Assembly: GCA_023701075.1 (NCBI GenBank)
Contig: JAMPXQ010000068.1
Location: 1-7,234 of the forward strand
From: Candidatus Woesearchaeota archaeon
Lineage (GTDB): Archaea > Nanobdellota > Nanobdellia > Woesearchaeales > GW2011-AR15
Direction of reading: 5' to 3'
Length of the DNA stretch: 7,234 bases
The position numbers were made by a program, and so were the translations under genes. Shown in pieces: positions 1 through 6,765 of this stretch. Numbering within the stretch: position 1 is the first letter of the stretch; each line of letters starts with the position of its first letter. A model generated the notes under the pieces. That model had not been told where the DNA came from and did no database searches. It saw only the letters and a list, made by a program, of their open reading frames with translations.

Positions 1-1251
1 TCTTTGCGCGAGCTTTGCGTCAAGCGCCCAGAAGCATTTTGTGACCCTAAGCGTGTTCTGTGTGACCGGTTCTGAAAAATCTCCTCCTGGTGGTGAGACT
101 GCTCCAATCACTGAGACTGAGCCTGTCTTTCCTGAAAGCGTATCTCCGATGCCTGCCCTTTCATAGAACTCTGCAAGCCTTGTCGATAGATAAGCAGGAT
201 AACCTTCTTCTCCGGGCATTTCCTCCAGTCTTGATGAGATCTCTCTCATCGCTTCTGCCCATCTAGATGTACTGTCTGCCATGAGAGCTACTGAATAGCC
301 CATGTCCCTGAAGTACTCTGCAATTGTGATTCCAGTATAGACTGATGCTTCCCTTGCTGCCACCGGCATGTTTGACGTGTTTGCGATAAGCACAGTCCTA
401 TTCATGAGCGGTTTTCCTGATTTTGGATCTTTCAGATGCGGGAATTCTGTAAGGACTTCTGTCATCTCATTTCCACGCTCTCCGCAACCGATGTATACGA
501 CAATGTCTGCGTCTGACCATTTTGCCAATTGCTGCTGGGAGACTGTCTTTCCTGCTCCAAACGGACCAGGGATGGCTGCGACTCCGCCTTTTGCAAGCGG
601 GAACACTCCATCAAAGATCCTCTGTCCAGTCAAAAGCGGCATCTTAGGTGCCAATTTGTTCTTGAGCTTCCTTGGGACCCTTACTGGCCAATAATGGCTG
701 AGCTTCAATTCTTCGCCGTTCTCTAGTCTTCCTACAACATCATTCACAGTGAATTTCCCTGACTTGATGTCTTTTAGTGTCCCGTTGAATTTTTCTAGCG
801 GGGGAACTAATATCTTATGGGTGATAGTCTCAGTCTCCTGGACTTCTCCAATGATCATTCCAGGTGTCACTTTATCCCCTTTTTTGAGGGTTGTCTTGAA
901 ATCCCATTTCTTCTCTTCATCAAGACCTGATGCGTCCACTCCTCTTTGGATGTAGTCTCCCATCTTCTCTGATAGGATAGGAAGAGGCCTTTGGATACCA
1001 TCATAGATGCTTGTGAGAAGGCCTGGGCCTAATTTCACTGAAAGAGGGATTCCTGTGTTCACTACAGGTTCGCCCGGCTTTATGCCTGCTGTGTCTTCAT
1101 AGACCTGGATAGTAGTCTTCTCTCCATCCATCTGGATGACTTCTCCCATCAGGTTCTCTTTACCTACTCTGACCAGGTCAAACATCCTGGCGCTGATGCC
1201 AGTAGCTACGACTACCGGGCCTGCAATCCTTACAAGTTTTCCATTTTCCAT
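1..1251 (-). CDS. atpA: A-type ATP synthase catalytic subunit A (3' end beyond window)
   Basis: Catalytic nucleotide-binding subunit of the A1 head, which makes or hydrolyses ATP at the A/B interfaces on the cytoplasmic side. I translated it from the minus strand; the frame is open to the left edge and gives 417 residues of a protein that is usually about 590, so the C-terminal helical domain is missing. Residues 1-70 fit the N-terminal beta-barrel, and about 110-190 fit the extra bulge domain that marks A rather than B. The Walker A loop GPFGAGKT is at 229-236 (K235, T236). The catalytic glutamate E258 lies in GCGERGNEM. Walker B is LMADSTSRW with D326, followed by an [17 protein letters not shown] stretch and [10 protein letters not shown]. 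The start ATG (1249-1251) is set by GGTGATC at 1254-1260, two bases upstream. It lies 41 bases after the F gene. The loop alanine A233 replaces the serine seen in Pyrococcus. Identity is certain. Confidence 0.97.
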   Translation of the reverse strand, partial: MENGKLVRIAGPVVVATGISARMFDLVRVGKENLMGEVIQMDGEKTTIQVYEDTAGIKPGEPVVNTGIPLSVKLGPGLLTSIYDGIQRPLPILSEKMGDYIQRGVDASGLDEEKKWDFKTTLKKGDKVTPGMIIGEVQETETITHKILVPPLEKFNGTLKDIKSGKFTVNDVVGRLENGEELKLSHYWPVRVPRKLKNKLAPKMPLLTGQRIFDGVFPLAKGGVAAIPGPFGAGKTVSQQQLAKWSDADIVVYIGCGERGNEMTEVLTEFPHLKDPKSGKPLMNRTVLIANTSNMPVAAREASVYTGITIAEYFRDMGYSVALMADSTSRWAEAMREISSRLEEMPGEEGYPAYLSTRLAEFYERAGIGDTLSGKTGSVSVIGAVSPPGGDFSEPVTQNTLRVTKCFWALDAKLAQR

Positions 1252-1253
1252 TT

Positions 1254-1260
1254 GATCACC
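1254..1260 (-). promoter_or_regulatory. ribosome binding site of atpA
   Basis: The minus strand reads GGTGATC two bases before the ATG at 1251, complementary to the anti-Shine-Dalgarno end of 16S rRNA. It supports this ATG over later in-frame starts. The same GGTGAT form recurs before the small plus-strand gene at 6909, and GGTGA precedes atpE. Confidence 0.75.
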
Positions 1261-1292
1261 GTGTTTCTGATTTTTTTAATTTTGAATATCAA

Positions 1293-1604
1293 CTACTTAT
1301 TCCAAAGGTCTATCCCTATCGCTTTCTTTATCATATCCCTCAGATTGTCCTGAGCACCTGCATTCGTTGAAAGCACTACTGTCACAGGTGTTATCGAGTT
1401 CTCGACATTTCTCCTAAATGAGGCATCAAGTTTCTCAAGCGCCTTGTCATTCGTGACTATTATGCCTACTGCTGTGTCTCTCATGGCATCCTGGAAGCAT
1501 GCCTTGAGCTGCACTGAAGATTCCCCTTCAAAGACTTTCTTTATCCCTATGAGCTGGAATCCCATAACAAATTCGCTGTTCCCTACAACTGCCATTTCTG
1601 TCAT
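1293..1604 (-). CDS. atpF: A-type ATP synthase subunit F
   Basis: Small central-stalk subunit (103 aa, the usual size for the family) that sits with subunit D in the rotor and couples rotation to catalysis. The protein opens with AVVGNSEFVMGFQLIGI, the first strand and glycine-rich turn of the Rossmann-like F fold. It continues with GIIVTNDKA in the middle and ends in AIGIDLWNK, matching the characteristic IG-DLW tail of archaeal and V-type F subunits. GGAGAT at 1608-1613, three bases upstream, supports the ATG at 1604 rather than the methionine at codon 4. It begins 13 bases after the C gene and is followed by a 41-base AT-rich gap before atpA. Nothing is unusual in its length or motifs. Confidence 0.95.
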   Translation of the reverse strand: MTEMAVVGNSEFVMGFQLIGIKKVFEGESSVQLKACFQDAMRDTAVGIIVTNDKALEKLDASFRRNVENSITPVTVVLSTNAGAQDNLRDMIKKAIGIDLWNK

Positions 1605-1617
1605 TTTATCTCCATAA

Positions 1618-2655
1618 TCATCTTACAACAATAAGGTTTTTGACATAATCCTCTGTGAATTCAAGCTTCTTTGATTTTATTATTACCCTTAAGTTCCTTA
1701 TCTCTATCTCTTTTGAGAACATGTAACCCAGTACGACATCGACGGTCAATGGATGCTGGTGATAGAGGATTATCGATTTCTGGAGGAGGAACCTCTCCAG
1801 TATCAATTCATATCTTAAAAGTGCGTCTTTCTCTTTTATCTCCTGGAGCACTTTCCTGTAATTGGTCTTACTTATCTCCCTAAGCAGCGAATGTACGTCT
1901 GTCTTATGGAGCATCTCCCTAAGGTTTGTCTTTGTCAGATCCTTGCCATCCCATATGATATAAGGCTCTATGACTTTCTGGTCAAGCTCAAAATATACTC
2001 TCTTGAGCATCAGCTTGATGTTATATATATCGAATTCATATTTGAAAAATTCCTTGAACAGCTTCCCTTGCAGCGGTATATTCTTTGCAAATTCAGCAAC
2101 TTCCATATAGTAATGGAAATCGAACAGGTTCTCGATCTTGCCTAGGTTTTTTGTCTGTTCAAATTCGTCTAAGTCTTTCTTGTTCAAGCTTATTATTCCG
2201 CATTCTTCAATTATCTCCCTTGCGCTAAGCTTATACAGTTTTTTCAATCTTCCAGGCTTGAGCGCCCCTATAGGCAGCATCATGTCCATCAGCTCTTCTT
2301 CAGGAAGGCCTGTCAATTTCGCCCTTATCAAAGTCTTCACATTCCAGAAATCATATCTTTTCAGATACTGGATAAGAAGGTATTCTATGCTTGGGTCTGA
2401 GATGACCTTGAGCTTCATGAATATCCTCTCAAGGTGCTTGTTTAGCGAAGCTTCCATGAGCTTGATGCCTGAGTACCTCAATGAAAGGGTGTTTATTTCA
2501 GGTGCATATACTCCTTCCTGCAGGAACTTCACTATCTCGTTTGAATCCATCTTCATGAGCTTATCATAGTCTGACTTCTGCAGAAGAAGAGATTTCATAG
2601 CACTAATCCTCGCGAATGTGTAAGGATTGAACTTGTAGCGTAGTTTTTCTGCCAT
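1618..2655 (-). CDS. atpC: A-type ATP synthase subunit C (V-type d / AC39 family)
   Basis: Funnel-shaped subunit (345 aa) that sits on the K ring and receives the central stalk, joining the AO rotor to the A1 shaft. It is predicted to be soluble, with no membrane segment, and is built of helical repeats. Recognition rests on two family stretches. YDFWNVKTLIRAK lies at about 101-113. The C-terminal run from about 303 reads HPLTVDVVLGYMFSK and then EIEIRNLRVIIKSK, which corresponds to the conserved PL-(x)n-EVRNLR-I-GK signature. The gene starts one base after the stop of E (TAA-C-ATG). The only SD-like purine stretch (GAGGTAG) is about 20 bases upstream, so translation is probably coupled to E. 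Confidence 0.95.
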   Translation of the reverse strand: MAEKLRYKFNPYTFARISAMKSLLLQKSDYDKLMKMDSNEIVKFLQEGVYAPEINTLSLRYSGIKLMEASLNKHLERIFMKLKVISDPSIEYLLIQYLKRYDFWNVKTLIRAKLTGLPEEELMDMMLPIGALKPGRLKKLYKLSAREIIEECGIISLNKKDLDEFEQTKNLGKIENLFDFHYYMEVAEFAKNIPLQGKLFKEFFKYEFDIYNIKLMLKRVYFELDQKVIEPYIIWDGKDLTKTNLREMLHKTDVHSLLREISKTNYRKVLQEIKEKDALLRYELILERFLLQKSIILYHQHPLTVDVVLGYMFSKEIEIRNLRVIIKSKKLEFTEDYVKNLIVVR

Positions 2656-2656
2656 G

Positions 2657-3181
2657 TTAAAAGAGTATCTTAGCTACCTCTGCCAAACTTTCCTGCTTTA
2701 TGCCTTTTAGCAGCGTCTCATAGCTCATATCAAGCCTGACTTCGCCTGCACTGTCTTCAAAGACAAGTCCGCCGGACACCGGGAACTCAATCCCGCCTTT
2801 GACCAATTTTAGGTCTTTCTTGCTGCAATAGGTCTTTGTGTATCCCTGTTTTGATAGGGTCTGCATCTTCTTTATGTGCTTCTCCCTGTTCTTTGAATCC
2901 TGCAGCTCTTCAAGAGCCTTATAGAATATCTCATCGATTATCTCTCTCTCCAAGGCCAGCCTTTCCTTGTTTACAGCTGAAACTGTCTCAGCGCTGACCA
3001 TGACCTTATACTGTTCAATTGTAATCTTTGCCTCTTCATCAAGCATGGCCTTTATCTCATCAGCCCTCTTGTCTGCTGAAGCAAGTATCTCTTTTTTCTC
3101 TACATCTGCTTCTGCAAGGATAGATTTCGCCTCTTTCTTTGCATTGTCCAGTATCTCTTTCTTCACTTCATCTAGTCCCAT
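2657..3181 (-). CDS. atpE: A-type ATP synthase subunit E (peripheral stalk)
   Basis: Peripheral-stalk subunit that pairs with H to hold the A3B3 head against rotation. At 174 aa it is slightly shorter than many archaeal E subunits (about 185-205). Residues 1 to about 95 are a highly charged Ala/Glu/Lys-rich helix expected to form a coiled coil with H. The C-terminal half is a small globular domain. It contains the family pattern GGLVFEDSAGEVRLDMSYETLL, here split at about residues 138-159, and closes with VAKILF, typical of the E tail. GGTGA at 3186-3190, four bases upstream, sets the start. It follows K after a 30-base gap that contains a perfect hairpin, and its stop is one base from the start of C. 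The slight shortness may lie in the globular domain; the ends look intact. Confidence 0.93.
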   Translation of the reverse strand: MGLDEVKKEILDNAKKEAKSILAEADVEKKEILASADKRADEIKAMLDEEAKITIEQYKVMVSAETVSAVNKERLALEREIIDEIFYKALEELQDSKNREKHIKKMQTLSKQGYTKTYCSKKDLKLVKGGIEFPVSGGLVFEDSAGEVRLDMSYETLLKGIKQESLAEVAKILF

Positions 3182-3197
3182 TTTTTCACCTATAAAA

Positions 3198-3216
3198 GAT
3201 AAAGAAAATCTTTATC
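3198..3216 (-). repeat. perfect 8-bp hairpin spanning the atpK stop codon
   Basis: GATAAAGA at 3198-3205 and TCTTTATC at 3209-3216 are exact reverse complements around a 3-base loop. On the minus-strand transcript the stem includes the atpK stop codon (3212-3214) and is followed at once by UUUUAU, before the ribosome binding site of atpE. It could be a partial terminator, or an RNA processing or stabilising hairpin after the gene needed in highest copy number. The stem is AU-rich (two G-C pairs), so its stability in vivo is uncertain. Confidence 0.5.
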
Positions 3217-3451
3217 CTGCCATTCCTATTATCAGGATAGCAACGACCAAGCCGAAAATGACTATACTTTCTGGGATGACTGTCAAGATAAGACCTTTAC
3301 CGAAAAGCTCTTCTTTCTCAGCCATTGCGCCTATTGCTGCTGTTCCGATTGCCTGCTCTGCCATTCCAGTTGCGATCGCAGTCAAACCTACAGCCAGTGA
3401 AGCGCCAATTGCAATTAGTCCTGTTCCGACTCCTATAACTTCTGCTGCCAT
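3212..3451 (-). CDS. atpK: A-type ATP synthase ring subunit K (c subunit, single hairpin)
   Basis: Membrane rotor subunit (79 aa); multiple copies form the ion-translocating ring. It is a single hairpin: helix 1 at about residues 5-42 is rich in Gly and Ala, a polar loop carries AEKEELFGK (44-52), and helix 2 runs over about 53-77. The ion-carrying carboxylate is E61 in TVIPESIVIFGL. Helix 1 holds E32-Q33. Aligned by eye with Enterococcus hirae NtpK, E32 falls on the Na+ ligand Q110 and S62 on T64, while I63 replaces Q65, so the coupling ion is not clear. There is no duplicated four-helix form as in NtpK or Pyrococcus. A strong GGAGGT at 3460-3465 lies 8 bases upstream and overlaps the end of the I gene. 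A perfect hairpin follows. Both features fit high expression of this subunit. Confidence 0.95.
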   Translation of the reverse strand: MAAEVIGVGTGLIAIGASLAVGLTAIATGMAEQAIGTAAIGAMAEKEELFGKGLILTVIPESIVIFGLVVAILIIGMAG

Positions 3452-3457
3452 TTTGTT

Positions 3458-5416
3458 TTACCTCCATCCGAATGATTTGTATTTCCTTCCGCCGCCGTGG
3501 AAAAACTTCGTGAAGAATTCCACGTAGTGAAGCCTTAATGAATGCAAGAATGGGCTTAGTATCCCAAGCGCAATATTTATCGTGTGACCTAATATGAGTA
3601 TCAGTATGCCTGAAATCACGCCTATCACACCTGATTTGAACATCTGTCCTGCCAAGTCATTTATGACAAGAGCCAAACTTAGTGATGCCAGACCGACAGC
3701 CATCAGTCTTGCGTATGAAAGTATGTTTGATATGAGCGCAGGGAGTTCAACAACTCCTCTTGCACCTTCTCCTATTACTATCAAGATCAGACCTAGCACT
3801 GCAAGGCCTATCATTATAGGCATCGGAGGCACGAGCACGCTTAGCATCACTGCTATATAGCCTGTGACTACACCTAAAAAGTCTGTCAATAGATAGATGA
3901 CGCCAGGGAACATTATCATCCAGCCAACTTTCTCAAGAATGGCGTGTTTTATCCCATGAGCTTTCCAGACATTGATGAATCCTATGATATATCCTATGAA
4001 CAGATGCACTATCCCAAACAGGATCGACATCGAGAGCAATTCCTGTATCCCATGGCTCCTTGAGAATATATGCGGTATAGGATAGATTATCTCTGTCTCT
4101 TCGCCATGAACCAGCTCTTCTGGGTGGATGCCCAGCATCTTCCCTAGTCCTGGAGATACTTCTTCATAGCCGAAATATTCACCGAACACCATCCCGAATA
4201 TTATCGATACTAAAGATGCGATTATGAATGCGTTTATGAAATTCTTTGCACCGGGCATTGTTTTTTTCAGTGCCAGGAAAAGACCTAATACGACAAGGCC
4301 ATATCCGACGTCTCCAAGCATGAACCCGAAGAATATCGGGAATGTCAGGAACATGAAGAATGTCGGGTCTATCTCCTTATATGACGGCAAGGTGTAAAGG
4401 TCCATGAATGCCTCGAATGGCTCGACTATCTTAGGGTGGTCGAATGCGATAGGCACGTTGTCCTTCTTATCCGGCTTCTTGAGGTCGATATGGACTTTCC
4501 CGCCTGTTATCTTATTTAGAGATTCTTCTAATTTCTTCGAATTGACTTTTGGGACCCATCCTCTTATATAGAAACTGTTCTTAGTTGACGCAAATCTCAA
4601 GGGGGATTCTGATTTCTCGCTCTCCATCCTAAGCCTCAGCTCTGAATCAGCCAAGAATTCGCTATGCTCTTTCTTGAACTCTTCAATCCTGTTCTTCACT
4701 TTCATCAAGCTTGTCTTTGCATTGTCATGCTCCCTATCAAGCTTTATGAACCTATATGCTGGTTTTGCCTTTGTCTCGAAACTTGCCTTGATGACCGGCG
4801 TATCGATAGGCGAGAAATTATGGTTCTCAAACAGCTTATCCACTTTCTCTTTCTTCTTTGCTTCTACAAAAAGAGCTGTGACAGTTATTCCCCTATAGCT
4901 GGATGATGTGAGGACAAACTTCTTTGTCATCCTGTCCATCTGGTCCCTTAAGGTCTCATTGTCTGCATTGATGAACCCGATATAGTAGAGGAAATCAGAA
5001 TAATCCACACCTTCTTCTTCATACAGGTTGAGCTGCGAGAGCGCTTTTTCAACTTCTTTTTTCTCATAAATTGTTGCAATCTGCGTGTAATATTCTTTCT
5101 CTCTCAAAAGCGCGGCAGAATCAGAATAGAGCGTATTGGCTTTCTTGGATATTATATCAAACGATGTCTTGTTCTCTTTTGCCTGATCATTCTTTATCCC
5201 CAGGTTTGAGATCATTGACCTTATCTTCACAAGTATCTCGGCATATCTTTCGTTCTCTTCAAATGGTTCGCCTATGTCAAAGACATCATCTTCAGCCTTC
5301 TTTGTATGATCCTCTATATGGACGACATTAAGGCCATATAGTGTATCAATCACAGATTTCATGTATGTCTTTGGACCGAATACAGAGACCTTGAGCATGT
5401 CTTTTGGCTTGATCAT
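3458..5416 (-). CDS. atpI: A-type ATP synthase subunit I (a subunit, stator)
   Basis: Large membrane stator subunit (652 aa, normal length) that provides the ion half-channels facing the K ring and anchors the peripheral stalks. Residues 1 to about 345 form the cytoplasmic arm, with charged helices at about 95-130 and 225-265 of coiled-coil type. The membrane domain starts at about 351 with FPIFFGFMLGDVGYG and holds seven or eight helices to about 640, with a polar loop at about 415-455. The essential arginine of the family is R570 in LSYARLMAVGLAS. A second conserved arginine, R628 in LHSLRLHYVEFF, precedes E633, and the protein ends FFHGGGRKYKSFGW as expected. These match R573 and R629 described for E. 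hirae NtpI. The start overlaps the H stop as ATGA (5413-5416), so translation is probably coupled to H. The gene ends six bases before K. Confidence 0.97.
   Translation of the reverse strand: MIKPKDMLKVSVFGPKTYMKSVIDTLYGLNVVHIEDHTKKAEDDVFDIGEPFEENERYAEILVKIRSMISNLGIKNDQAKENKTSFDIISKKANTLYSDSAALLREKEYYTQIATIYEKKEVEKALSQLNLYEEEGVDYSDFLYYIGFINADNETLRDQMDRMTKKFVLTSSSYRGITVTALFVEAKKKEKVDKLFENHNFSPIDTPVIKASFETKAKPAYRFIKLDREHDNAKTSLMKVKNRIEEFKKEHSEFLADSELRLRMESEKSESPLRFASTKNSFYIRGWVPKVNSKKLEESLNKITGGKVHIDLKKPDKKDNVPIAFDHPKIVEPFEAFMDLYTLPSYKEIDPTFFMFLTFPIFFGFMLGDVGYGLVVLGLFLALKKTMPGAKNFINAFIIASLVSIIFGMVFGEYFGYEEVSPGLGKMLGIHPEELVHGEETEIIYPIPHIFSRSHGIQELLSMSILFGIVHLFIGYIIGFINVWKAHGIKHAILEKVGWMIMFPGVIYLLTDFLGVVTGYIAVMLSVLVPPMPIMIGLAVLGLILIVIGEGARGVVELPALISNILSYARLMAVGLASLSLALVINDLAGQMFKSGVIGVISGILILILGHTINIALGILSPFLHSLRLHYVEFFTKFFHGGGRKYKSFGWR
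3460..3465 (-). promoter_or_regulatory. strong ribosome binding site of atpK
   Basis: GGAGGT on the minus strand, 8 bases before the atpK ATG, is the best Shine-Dalgarno match in the operon. It overlaps the last codons and stop of atpI, so it also sets the K start. A strong site suits the multi-copy ring subunit. Confidence 0.75.
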
Positions 5417-5763
5417 AGTTCTTCAACCTTCTTATCGAGTTTCTTCAGTATCAATTCGACAGCTTTTGGGACGTTCTTCCTTGCCTTTGTCTCGAATGCC
5501 TTGAGTTCAGATTTCCCTTTCTTTAGTATCTCGCTCCTCTCATCATCGATCTTTGCCTTGGCTCTTTGAACCTTCTCTTCTTTAGCCTTCTCAAGCGTAG
5601 ACTGCTTCTTTGTTATCAAGGAGATTGATTCAGTCTTTGCTTGGACTATCCTATGCTCTTTCTCTGCTTTTGCATCTTCGATAATCTTTGCAGCATCTTC
5701 CTCGATCTTCTTTACTTCCAATGAAAAATCATCAAGAACCTGTTCTGAATTTTTTTCCTTCAT
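5413..5763 (-). CDS. atpH: A-type ATP synthase subunit H (peripheral stalk coiled coil)
   Basis: Small (116 aa) peripheral-stalk subunit that pairs with E to form the stator struts linking the head to subunit I. Almost the whole chain is one charged Ala/Glu/Lys helix, with no membrane segment and low-complexity heptad-like or hendecad-like spacing. The fragment AAKIIEDAKAEKEHRI and the tail VPKAVELILKKL are typical of archaeal H subunits. Identity rests on this composition, the length, and above all its place as first gene before I. GAGGGT at 5771-5776, seven bases upstream, supports the start. A TATA-like element at 5804-5812 makes it the likely first gene of the ATP synthase transcript, although read-through from the upstream regulator cannot be excluded, since I see no terminator between them. 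Confidence 0.9.
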   Translation of the reverse strand: MKEKNSEQVLDDFSLEVKKIEEDAAKIIEDAKAEKEHRIVQAKTESISLITKKQSTLEKAKEEKVQRAKAKIDDERSEILKKGKSELKAFETKARKNVPKAVELILKKLDKKVEEL

Positions 5764-5803
5764 GTGTCTTACCCTCTTGTACTCTAATCTGTGAAATTTT
5801 GAA

Positions 5804-5812
5804 TATATTAAA
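5804..5812 (-). promoter_or_regulatory. candidate archaeal promoter (TATA box) of the ATP synthase operon
   Basis: The minus strand reads TTTAATATA, preceded by ATTAAG-type bases that fit a BRE in five of six positions. At the usual spacing of about 25 bases, transcription would start near 5782, leaving a leader of about 19 bases with the GAGGGT ribosome binding site. It lies in the 87-base gap between the regulator gene and atpH. This is inferred from sequence only. Confidence 0.5.
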
Positions 5813-5847
5813 TACTTAATCTACTTAGTTTCCGTAGTATACTTAAT
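5812..5847. promoter_or_regulatory. candidate operator: three 9-base repeats upstream of atpH
   Basis: On the plus strand ATACTTAAT occurs at 5812-5820 and again at 5839-5847, and the related CTACTTAGT lies directly between them at 5821-5829, so the three copies are in a 9-base register (offsets 0, 9, 27). The cluster abuts the TATA-like element of atpH. The exact sequence CTACTTAGT recurs in reverse next to the TATA-like element of the regulator gene (6725-6733). An 8-base palindrome AGTATACT overlaps the third copy (5836-5843). Regulatory binding is inference. Confidence 0.4.
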
Positions 5848-5850
5848 ATC

Positions 5851-6711
5851 CTATTTGTCTACTGTTCGGCTGATGTGCCAGTCTGTCAGCGTCTCTCCGA
5901 TGTGGCCGAAATGCTGATACACTCTTTTTTCCTTATAGGTCTCGAGATTCTTGACCTCTACATTACTTAACTTCTCAACGCTCTTTATCAATTTTACTAC
6001 ATTATCCTGCGACATGTATTCAAAGCAGGTCTGGAGTATCACCATCATCTTTTCAGTTGTCGAGACAAGCTTTGGGTCCTTCATCGTTATCAGTATGTCT
6101 GCGATGCTTTCAAGCGACCTTGAGATCATGCCTATATAATATAGCTCTACGTGCCTAAGCTTTGATTCCTTCCTATACATAAGAGAGCTTATTATGGATT
6201 TCTGGATCAGGAGATTTGTCTTATCGACTTCCTGCTCGTACCTTGCGATGAGGTCGTGCGAATTGTCTCTCTTCATCAAGGATATTATGTTCATTATCTT
6301 CTTTATCATGCCTTGGAGAAGGACGTCGGGGTCGCTTAATGCAAGCGCTGTCTGGCATGTTATTGTCTTCTCATCAAAATCCACGAGTTCAAGCCCGCCA
6401 AGAAGCGTCTTATGCTCAAGTATCTGGTCCGGCGAGAGGCCGTCCTTTAGTGATATCTTGAACTCCTTGACAGGATTTATGTAAGAGGCTATTATCATCT
6501 TATTGATGACTTCAGGAGAAGTGTCTTCCAGATCTATTGTGAGAGAGGATAGGTTTGTCTCAGTCTTCTTTGGCTCTACCACAAGGTCGCCTTTTGATGA
6601 CTTGTCTAGGTAGACTACAGAATTCGTCGTTATCTTGTGCTCCCTGCACCATGATGCTGGGAGATAAAGGTAATAAGTTGTCCCGGATTTCTGTATCTTT
6701 CGTGACTCCAT
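5851..6711 (-). CDS. AbrB-type DNA-binding domain fused to PhoU-like domain, putative regulator
   Basis: Cytoplasmic protein (286 aa) of the archaeal type often annotated as phosphate uptake regulator. Residues 1 to about 50 fit a swapped-hairpin AbrB/SpoVT domain: RKIQKSGTTYYLYLPASW, then a VVYLDKSS-GDLVVEP turn and strand. From about 60 the chain is mainly helical and PhoU-like. YEQEVDK (158-164) and RSLESIAD (198-205) resemble the acidic E-x-x-x-D metal-binding signatures of the PhoU helix bundle, and HIGETLTDW (270-278) near the C-terminus may add another. No membrane segment or signal peptide is seen. An in-frame TAA directly before the ATG excludes a longer protein. There is no Shine-Dalgarno sequence, and a TATA-like element centred near 6739 would start transcription about at the ATG, so the mRNA may be leaderless. 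It lies 87 bases upstream of the ATP synthase genes on the same strand. The target genes and ligand are not known from sequence. Confidence 0.85.
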   Translation of the reverse strand: MESRKIQKSGTTYYLYLPASWCREHKITTNSVVYLDKSSKGDLVVEPKKTETNLSSLTIDLEDTSPEVINKMIIASYINPVKEFKISLKDGLSPDQILEHKTLLGGLELVDFDEKTITCQTALALSDPDVLLQGMIKKIMNIISLMKRDNSHDLIARYEQEVDKTNLLIQKSIISSLMYRKESKLRHVELYYIGMISRSLESIADILITMKDPKLVSTTEKMMVILQTCFEYMSQDNVVKLIKSVEKLSNVEVKNLETYKEKRVYQHFGHIGETLTDWHISRTVDK

Positions 6712-6724
6712 TTAGCTAGGGAGT

Positions 6725-6733
6725 ACTAAGTAG
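6725..6733 (-). promoter_or_regulatory. candidate operator motif CTACTTAGT at the regulator promoter
   Basis: The minus strand reads CTACTTAGT directly downstream of the TATA-like element of the AbrB-PhoU gene, over the expected start region. The core TACTTAGTA is palindromic apart from its central base, and AGTACT (6722-6727) overlaps it. The 9-base sequence is identical to the one at 5821-5829 before atpH, so autoregulation by a symmetric protein is conceivable. Confidence 0.35.
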
Positions 6734-6744
6734 AAATATATAAA
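6734..6744. promoter_or_regulatory. TATA-like element, possibly used in both directions
   Basis: The minus strand reads TTTATATATTT at the right distance (about 25 bases) for transcription of the AbrB-PhoU gene to start within a few bases of its ATG. The plus strand of the same stretch, AATATATAAAT, could likewise direct transcription from about 6767 towards the small plus-strand gene. The element is close to symmetric, so divergent use is plausible but not shown. Confidence 0.45.
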
Positions 6745-6765
6745 TTTGGCGGTTCATGTGGGCTG

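Noticed and set aside
368..694. Plus-strand open frames opposite subunit A (368-694 and 749-955)
   Set aside because: The minus strand encodes the Walker A and catalytic motifs of subunit A across this stretch, so these are shadow frames.
1252..1292. Possible terminator or internal promoter in the atpF-atpA gap
   Set aside because: The homopolymer run is A on the transcribed strand, not T, and only a 4-bp inverted repeat (TTGA/TCAA) is present; no clear TATA element at the right spacing.
1293..1300. CTACTTAT at the atpF end, similar to the promoter motif CTACTTAGT
   Set aside because: It is made of the last codons and stop of atpF on the other strand, with no TATA-like element beside it; the match is most likely chance.
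2138..2569. Plus-strand open frame of 143 codons opposite atpC
   Set aside because: It lies entirely within the antisense of a clearly identified subunit, and the product has no recognisable features.
2967..3527. Plus-strand open frame of 186 codons opposite atpE, atpK and the end of atpI
   Set aside because: It is antisense to three genes identified by conserved motifs; its serine/alanine-rich product mirrors the opposite-strand codons and no ribosome binding site supports it.
5413..5416. ATGA overlap of atpH and atpI as an anomaly
   Set aside because: Four-base overlaps are ordinary for translationally coupled genes in prokaryotic operons.
6748..6760. GGCGGTTCATGTG resembling the T-arm of a tRNA
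   Set aside because: No acceptor stem, D-arm or anticodon arm can be laid out around it.
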